From Cytidiella melzeri (Eukaryota; Basidiomycota; Agaricomycetes; Polyporales; Irpicaceae): a stretch of 64,000 nt of DNA. Location of the stretch: positions 62,001-126,000 of the forward strand of contig JABYQR010000065.1 in NCBI GenBank assembly GCA_022592445.1, read 5' to 3'. Made by a program: the position numbers and the translations under genes. The notes below the pieces were generated by a model. The model had not been told where the DNA came from. It saw nothing but the letters and a program-made list of their open reading frames with translations, and made no database searches. This document shows positions 58,190 through 64,000 of the stretch, in pieces (the first letter of the stretch is position 1; each line of letters opens with the position of its first letter).

Positions 58190-58982
58190 CTTCATACCCC
58201 TGCGTCAAAGGTTACGAACTATGGGCAATGACAGAGTCGAGACAGACAACTGTTCTGCGATGTTCTTGGAGTGTATTGGCTCATCCTCAATTATAGAATC
58301 ACATGAAGGACCTATTCCCGATACCACGCTGGTGGGGATAATCGTAGGGTTGGAAATACCTGTTGTATAGATATCCCGACTTCGTCCAAAAGATTCGCAG
58401 TCCCCGAAGGGGAGGGTCCCGTGAACGCACTCGTTGCGAACAGTGGGATGGAATGCTCGAAAAAGTACAACCCACCCTGGGTGAAATGGCTGTACAGGCC
58501 ACACAAGACTTTCACAAATCAATACAAAGTATTTTCAACAACAGCAACCCACATTATACACCGGGGAACAGCAGGTGACCCCACTGGATATCCATGACAA
58601 GTAGTCCACTGGCAAGCAAAAGCTCACTTTCAGAACTACTCTTCCCCAGGATTGACTATTGAAGGGTGTTGATACACCCGGAAACCGCTGCACATGCAAC
58701 AAGCTCAACAAGGACCCCTTCTTGTGAACAAGCAGAGCTCCTTGTCACTTGAGAGCCCTTGCGAGACGTCTCGAGGATCACGCGAGAGTTGGTTCTGAAG
58801 CTTGCTTCTCGAGCTGGTTCTACAGCTTGCTTCTCGAGCTTGTCATACAGCTCACGTCTTGAGCTTGTCTTTGGGCACTCAAGCTTGTGCTTCCTTGAGT
58901 TATGGTTCAAGTTCTCGCGCGAGTTCTTGTCCATGTCTCTTGTGAGTTTTGGGCAGCCTCAAGCACATTAACACTTTCCCTT
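58190..58982. other. Intergenic region with a short degenerate repeat
   Basis: Between the peptidase stop and the copia-3 LTR. At about 58796-58860 a phrase like agcttgcttctcgagctg is repeated two to four times with changes (also tcttgagcttgtc). No gene or element recognised. Confidence 0.45.
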
Positions 58983-59532
58983 TGTTAAAACTATATAATA
59001 TAATAATATGATATGATATGTAGTTTCCCACGCCTTATTATAAGGACGCTTTAGGTAGCAGAGTTCCCACAGTCTTAGTATGGGAATCATGCAGCCATAT
59101 ATGGAAACTCTAGTAGTAACCATCACATTAGCTGAGACGTACAGATATGGGTTGTAGTAGTACTATACATATATGTACGCCTGTGTTCTAGTAGCATAGG
59201 AAATGACATGGAAAGCACATATGACTCCAGAGGATGCCTAAAGCATACATCTGAGGACAAGTACTAGCATGAGTCATTTACTCATTATGTACGCCTCTGG
59301 TACAAGTGCTGATCCTAGTCATACAATGAGTCATGCACTCATAGCATGAGTCATGCATGAGTCATGCACTTAGTAATACAGTAGAATAGCTGAAGTAGAC
59401 ATGTATAGTAGTCGCTTACATAAGTAGATACAGACATGTATATAAGCAGAGCTGCTGAAGCAGCAAGAATAATAAGACTCATCTTCGAAGCTTAACAGCC
59501 TCTACCCCTCGCACACATATTCCACTTTGTTA
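58983..59532 (+). repeat. Copia-3 5' LTR
   Basis: Starts TGTTAAAAC and ends CTTTGTTA. TATA element gtatataagcag at about 59438; four TGAGTCA sites (59272-59365). Same family as 154-683 and 6411-6968. Confidence 0.9.
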
Positions 59533-60038
59533 GGTTATGAGCCCCGGCTTCTAGCTTAACTACATCCACACTCTCAACGACATCCATCAACCAGTATCCC
59601 CCAAGCTTTCTTATAAGTAAGTTTCTCTACTTTACTTTGTTTGGCCACATAGTAGTAGTAGAGTTGTACTGGTTGACTGCCTCAGCTTCGAATACAAAAT
59701 TCCCAACTGATCTTCTACAGCTAATTCCCTCACCTACTTGCCCCTTGTGTACGCACTCCCAACCCAGCTGAATACTTAAGCCACCCTTGGTGGTTCTCGA
59801 CTTTAACAAGTCGTGCATTACGCGGAATCTGCCTAACACGCAGTGTAAAATCCGGTGGTGGAGGAACAAGCTCCCACTTGTACAAGTGGTAGATTGGCGG
59901 AGTAGTACAATAGGAGGGTAGTGTTGAGTGGCACTCTAAGCTTGTGACTTAGAGGCCTAGGACCTTCGTGTTGGCGCACGTCAGTCAGTCCTGGAATTAG
60001 AAATCGCCGCTTTTTGTAGCTGTAGAATTTCTTGAGGC
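59533..60038 (+). other. Copia-3 leader and primer-binding site
   Basis: Primer site GGTTATGAGCCCCGG (59533-59547) directly after the LTR, complementary to the initiator tRNA-Met anticodon arm. The remaining leader matches copia-1 up to 60018. The ORF at 59627-59869 is on the other strand and present in copia-1 too; its conservation follows from the DNA identity of the copies, not from coding. Confidence 0.65.
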
Positions 60039-60323
60039 ATGTCGTCCACTTTTACTTTTGGTATCACGGAGATTGTGGACTCTCCTATACTTTGTGGTGT
60101 TTCTTACATGCGCCATTATGTTTTCGTTGTATCATACCGACTGGTAGAAGTCGAAGTTGCAAGTGGTCATACTCGTCTTGAATCACTTGTGGAAAACTTT
60201 TACTCACATTCGACTTTTCCATTAGCAATCCCCAGGACTTTCTCAAGGAAAGTGTTGTGGATTGAATACGACGACATAAATCTTATACTTTCGATTCTTT
60301 CTTCCAGACCGTTATATTTTTGA
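60039..60323 (+). CDS. Copia-3 orfA, small accessory protein
   Basis: 94-codon ORF beginning ATGTCG after the leader phrase gtagaattt-x-gaggc that also precedes copia-2 orfA. It aligns end to end with the copia-2 protein (see 14766-15041), the best-conserved part being the N-terminal FTFGITEI, RLVEVEV, and the final LWIE. It stops TGA at 60321-60323, 2 nt before the orfB ATG. No signal peptide, zinc motif or known fold is recognised. Conservation in position, start context, length and spacing across two diverged copia families argues for a real gene. Confidence 0.72.
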   Translation: MSSTFTFGITEIVDSPILCGVSYMRHYVFVVSYRLVEVEVASGHTRLESLVENFYSHSTFPLAIPRTFSRKVLWIEYDDINLILSILSSRPLYF

Positions 60324-60325
60324 AG

Positions 60326-61738
60326 ATGCCGAACAACTCTCGCCGCACTTCCCGTCGCGTCAATGCCCGCTTCGCTCCCCATTCTCCCAATGATCCCTAC
60401 CGCGTCCATGATTACACTCGGTTTGACCGTATGGGTCACCCCATCGTTATGGAGATAAGGAGTTCAGCAACTCCCATCTCTATCCGTATGAGTCAAACCG
60501 ATGCTCAGGATGCCAGGATCAATGTCAACTACGTTGACAGGGACGGAGTTCGGCACATGGAATCGATGGAGTATAGTCTTCTTGGTCGTCATGGCTGGGA
60601 CAGATTTAGGCAGAGTGACAGGCAAAGGCACCTCCGAGAGGTTAATCGCATCATTGATGAAGCCAATCGAGAGGTGGAATTGGATTTATACAGACGAAGG
60701 CCTCGTAATGTCAGCGCGGAAATCAGGGCGCATCAAACCCAAATTTCTTCCAGGGTTAATGCTGCACCTCCTCGCCAATCTGCGTCGCCGTCGCACCCAC
60801 ATCCTCATTGTCATCCTACTCCAATGCCACCGCCTTTTGTGAGTGCAGGATTATCGTTTTGGGACATGGTTGCCCAAGCATTAAATAATTTTGCATCTCC
60901 ACAGACTTCTTCAACTATGGTCAATCCGCCTACACCGGTCATTCCGGATATCGTTGATGGTATGAACGGTTTAAATATCAGTTCACCAGTTTCTCATGAT
61001 TCTTCAGAACCAGTAGTCCAGGCCGCTTCAGCTGCCGAGCCTACTCCGGTTCCATCCTCCACTACTCAGGAGGAGGGACAGGTTGAAGATGAATGGCCAA
61101 CGGTATACGCTCCCCAACCAGTCATTCCCACTTTTTCATTCGACGACTGGGTCCACGTTGATCGTACAGACACTAGGCCGGCTTCGCCCGTCTACGCGTG
61201 TGGTATGGTTTACGGCGTGGATGGACCAAAGGGGGAGGTTTTCAGGCCGGAGCAAGTTTGTTCCATCCTCGCCATGCAACACGTTCAACATCCCAACTAT
61301 ATGCCCAATGAGCTGGTCTTACGCTCTAAGGGACTGGTTGATACAATGGTCGTTAGCATGGGCAACAAATGCGAGCACTATTGTGAGATGGTCGAGGAAC
61401 TGGAGGAATTTGCCAAGTCTCAGCGGATCAAGGAGATCACAGCCTGTGCCCGGATCTACCTCAAGCTCAAGAGGGGACAGTGGCCGGACTGTGACAACAT
61501 CTGGAATACGTACTTTATCTCAGTTGCAGACTTTCACACAGCGATGGAGGTCTTCAATGGTTGCGATCATCTTAGCGATCACCAGCTGGTCTGGCTGACA
61601 CAGAGACATATGGAGAAGAAGGAGGACTGGATGAGTATCTTTCATAGGGAGGAAGAATTTAAAGGCAAAATGAAGGAGGTAAAGATCGAGCCCGCTGTGC
61701 TCGAGCCTTCTTTAGAGCCTGGATCGTCTTCTCTTTGA
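60326..61738 (+). CDS. Copia-3 orfB, accessory protein of unknown function
   Basis: Intact ORF of 470 codons starting at the ATG two bases after orfA. About residues 1-150 are basic and arginine-rich (RRTSRRVNARF, WDRFRQSDRQRHLREVNRI); about 150-255 are proline/histidine/serine-rich and disordered (SPSHPHPHCHPTPMPPPF); about 255-450 form a probable globular helical domain (FSFDDWVHVDRTD, VYACGMVYGVDGPKGEVF, KCEHYCEMVEELEEFAKSQ, CARIYLKLKRGQWPDC, ADFHTAMEVF). No reverse transcriptase, protease, envelope or zinc-knuckle motif is present. The basic N-terminus suggests nucleic acid binding (inference). The ORF is undamaged in an element whose gag is frameshifted. Homologue: decayed orfB of copia-2. 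Confidence 0.7.
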   Translation: MPNNSRRTSRRVNARFAPHSPNDPYRVHDYTRFDRMGHPIVMEIRSSATPISIRMSQTDAQDARINVNYVDRDGVRHMESMEYSLLGRHGWDRFRQSDRQRHLREVNRIIDEANREVELDLYRRRPRNVSAEIRAHQTQISSRVNAAPPRQSASPSHPHPHCHPTPMPPPFVSAGLSFWDMVAQALNNFASPQTSSTMVNPPTPVIPDIVDGMNGLNISSPVSHDSSEPVVQAASAAEPTPVPSSTTQEEGQVEDEWPTVYAPQPVIPTFSFDDWVHVDRTDTRPASPVYACGMVYGVDGPKGEVFRPEQVCSILAMQHVQHPNYMPNELVLRSKGLVDTMVVSMGNKCEHYCEMVEELEEFAKSQRIKEITACARIYLKLKRGQWPDCDNIWNTYFISVADFHTAMEVFNGCDHLSDHQLVWLTQRHMEKKEDWMSIFHREEEFKGKMKEVKIEPAVLEPSLEPGSSSL

Positions 61739-61953
61739 ACGGACTCTCAAGCAAATCGAACTATACCGCGCAATGTATACTATAAAATATCGCAATGTGT
61801 ACCTTTATACTTTTACAAACGGTCATTTTCATTAGCGTAGTCCGTAGTGTACTTGTATATTTTCTCTATCTCTCTCTTGTTCTGCTTCGAGTCACGACCA
61901 TCACGTAGCGCATTCTGACAAAATTTTATGACTTTTCTTTACTTAGTTTGTAA
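61739..61953 (+). other. Copia-3 spacer between orfB and orfC
   Basis: Short untranslated stretch. From 61761 it matches the copia-1 leader again. Contains pyrimidine-rich blocks ending in tag (actttacttag-like at about 61946, ctttag at about 61975) that could serve as splice acceptors for the AUG-less orfC. Confidence 0.4.
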
Positions 61954-62522
61954 CGTTGTACTCTGGCTTCTTTAGCGTGTACGAATTCTGAATTACACCT
62001 CTTTGACTCAGAGAACTTTTGTGACGTCAACAGTGTTGCAAGACCCTGTGAAACACAACCGTGCCCTAACCGCTATAGATATTCGTTTGAAGCAGATTTA
62101 AACGAAGTTTATAGAATTATTGCATTGGTAACACAGGACCGGTATCTTGAACCTTTTGAACATCAGAAAGAACTCATTGGAGGTTACATAGGATCTGTAC
62201 CGCATCTTGACGTACCTGCTTTAGTCACTGCATACTTTCAAACTTAGCAAATCGTCGAGAATCAGAACCACAGAACAACAAACCAGAAGTAGTAATAGAT
62301 CAGGAACCATCAGAGATCATCACAGGCACAACTTACATTGGTGACACATCAAATCAATCTCTAGATAAGAACTCAGATTCCAGAGAAAATACCGAAGTCG
62401 AAGATCTTCTAGAAGAAACTTCTAAACAGACGTCATCACCTGTAATTGCACCTGTAGTACCTCATATCTCTGAAGTGTACATTCTGTACTACAACTTGAT
62501 CCTTGATTGCTTTTGGTTATAA
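61954..62522 (+). CDS. Copia-3 orfC, AUG-less frame ending on the gag start
   Basis: Two registers: 61954-62247 (with FCDVNSVARPCETQPCPNR and YLEPFEHQKELIGGYIGS) ends in TAG. A register one base back continues from about 62244 to the TAA at 62520-62522, whose last A begins the gag ATG (TAATG). Acidic and Ser/Thr-rich in its second half (NTEVEDLLEETSKQTSSP). Copia-1 has the identical arrangement; copia-2 has a single continuous frame with the same motifs, so a shared one-base change or a -1 frameshift is implied. No ATG opens the first register. Function unknown. Confidence 0.55.
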
Positions 62523-63427
62523 TGGCTGAACCAGGAAAGATTAGCGGTAGTCAAATGATCGTCTTTGACGGTTCAAACTACAAGAAATGGTCCACCGCTA
62601 TGATTGGCTTGTTCAGATATTCAAACACTTGGTTAATCGTGAATGGAACCGAAAAGAAACCTACCTTACCTGTAGCAGCTACCAGTTCAGGTTCTGGTAC
62701 GACTACTGCACCTCCTGACACTTCTGATGAGAAGAAGGAACTTAAGGATTGGGAAATTCGGAACCAACGCGCTTTAGCTTATTTCAATATTTACCTTGAC
62801 ATTACTTTGCAATCCTATCTTGAAGGAGAGGATTTGGCCTCCGAAGTGTGGAAGAAATTGAAAACAGATTTTGAAAAGACATCAGTCTTAGCAAGCTCTG
62901 TTGCGTTCAGAAACCTACTTAGCTCAACTTTTGATGAGTCTAAGGATATGAACGTACAAATTCAAGGCTTCCGTACTAAGATTGGAGATACCAAAGTTGC
63001 TGGGTTAGACCTTGATGATCAAATTAAAGTTCATATTCTTTTGTGGGCTTTACCAACGTCATATGAAACCGCCATTTCTGCATACATTGGCACTGTTGCA
63101 AAACCCGAAGAAATTAAGTTTGACACGCTCATCCCCAAGATACTTGCGGAAGAGTTACGTCGAAAGGGTTCAAACAGTGAAAATGCGAATCGGATTACGC
63201 AGACCACGCGTTTACCGAAGGAAAAATGCAAGAAGTGTGGGCTTTCTAACCATACTACGAGTCAGCACTGGGATAAAGGGAAACCTAACCAGAACAAGTC
63301 TCGGGTAATGGAAATAATCAGCAAGGATCTTCTACCAACAACAAGCAGGGTAACAAGGAGAATAAAGGAAAGAAAGGAGGACAACGAAAGAAGTCCAAAG
63401 GCAAAGGCAAAGACAAAGCGACTGTAA
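62522..63427 (+). pseudogene. Copia-3 gag, frameshifted near its end
   Basis: Starts at the ATG overlapping the orfC stop (MAEPGKISGSQMIVFDGSN). Copia-type Gag with a variant zinc knuckle CKKCGLSNHTTSQH (C-C-H-H instead of C-C-H-C). At about 63303 one base present in copia-1 (tctcgtggtaa) is missing (tctcgggtaa), so the lysine/glycine-rich link to protease is read out of frame and stops at 63427. The region lost in copia-1 is intact here and the reverse. Confidence 0.88.
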
Positions 63428-64000
63428 ATAATCTTCAAGTAGATACCAAACCTGTCTTCGAGCACGATAATGAAATCATCAACGTTTCTCTTTATTCCAC
63501 GTGTGAGACTGAAAGCGTTGAATGGCTCATCGACAGTGGTGCTACTAGTCACATTACCAATGAAATTGACGACTTTATCTCGTATCAACCAGCAACGGTA
63601 GCAGGTACATGCTCTGTAGCAGGTAAAGATATGACTGTCAAAATATTGGGAAAAGGAACGGTCGTACTTGACACGATCCTTGTGAAAGATAAAATACATC
63701 GCACAACTTTGAACAATGTCCTCTATATACCAGATGCGACTACAAGATTCTTTTCTCCTTCTAGAGCACTGCAACAAGGATGCACCAGCAGTGTTACATC
63801 GAAAGGATGGACAATTTATAATGAAGGAAAAGAGATTATAAATGGTCAACCTGATCATGCCGGACTTTATTGGATTAAAGGACGTCTAGTCAGGAAGATA
63901 GACTCAATTAATAAAGTTAGTCGTAATGATTATACGTTGTGGCATAATCGACTAGGACACCCAGGGAATAAGATTGTCGAAAATCTTCACAAAGGAACAA
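63428..64000 (+). pseudogene. Copia-3 protease and GAG-pre-integrase region, partial
   Basis: Continues in the polyprotein frame: VNNLQVDTKPVFEHDNE, aspartic protease WLIDSGATSHITN (about 63523), then LWHNRLGHPGNK at the window edge. Intact as far as seen, but not in frame with gag in this copy. Confidence 0.85.

Larger units (their letters stand above)
58983..64000 (+). mobile_element. Copia-3: Ty1/copia retrotransposon with orfA/orfB/orfC module, cut by window end
   Basis: Plus-strand sister of copia-1: LTR 58983-59532, primer site 59533-59547, leader, orfA 60039-60323, orfB 60326-61738, orfC 61954-62522, gag from 62522, protease and GAG-pre-integrase region to the end of the window. Outside the module, the sequence is nearly identical to copia-1 on the other strand. 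It holds the module (60019-61760) that copia-1 lacks, so this is the more complete form of the family. Integrase, reverse transcriptase and 3' LTR would lie beyond 64000. Confidence 0.93.

Noticed and set aside
60019..61760. The orfA/orfB block as an intron, with copia-1 being a reverse-transcribed spliced form
   Set aside because: The borders are not GT-AG or GC-AG in a way that reproduces the copia-1 junction.

Overview
The window looks like a chromosome segment from a basidiomycete fungus, most likely an Agaricomycete. The host genes are split by many short introns (mostly 48-65 bp, about 70 placed here). One of them belongs to the DUF6535 membrane-protein family that is expanded in Agaricomycetes. 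The repeats are Ty1/copia, Ty3/gypsy (chromovirus) and Tad-like LINE elements of fungal type. No bacterial or viral host context is seen.

Layout. (1) 1-16074: two minus-strand Ty1/copia elements side by side. Copia-1 is 154-6968; copia-2 is 6969-16074, and its left LTR is split by a solo LTR of a third family at 7099-7857. (2) 16244-40420: a gene island of eight conserved genes whose strands strictly alternate: DUF6535 protein (+), CDC24-type RhoGEF (-), THI6-type bifunctional thiamine enzyme (+), PhyH dioxygenase (-), SUR7/PalI-like membrane protein (+), TAPT1/EMP65-type membrane protein (-), cohesin SMC3 (+), RCF1-type HIG1 protein (-). (3) 40890-52520: a repeat nest. A decayed chromovirus carries two solo LTRs with clean 5-bp target duplications and is followed by a copia-2 3' fragment and a broken LINE. 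(4) 53348-58189: an ArsB/CitT-type anion transporter gene and a secreted S28 serine carboxypeptidase gene, with a tRNA-Thr relic between them. (5) 58983-64000: copia-3, on the plus strand, same family as copia-1 and cut by the window end.

The most unusual feature is the long region between the 5' LTR and gag of the copia elements. Copia-3 and, more diverged, copia-2 carry two extra reading frames there, orfA (about 90 aa) and orfB (about 450-470 aa). They are separated by exactly 2 nt in both elements. A third open frame without any AUG (orfC) ends on a stop codon that overlaps the gag start (TAATG in copia-1 and copia-3, ATGA in copia-2). Copia-1 lacks orfA/orfB by a sharp 1.74-kb deletion. 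Gag therefore appears to sit at the end of a tightly packed multi-ORF transcript, consistent with stop/restart translation, and the elements carry proteins I cannot assign to any known retrotransposon function. A C-x4-CP motif in orfC recurs in the AUG-less frame in front of gag of the gypsy element.

Exon structures were worked out by hand from splice signals and family alignment from general knowledge. Family assignments rest on motifs read in the translations; no database search was possible.
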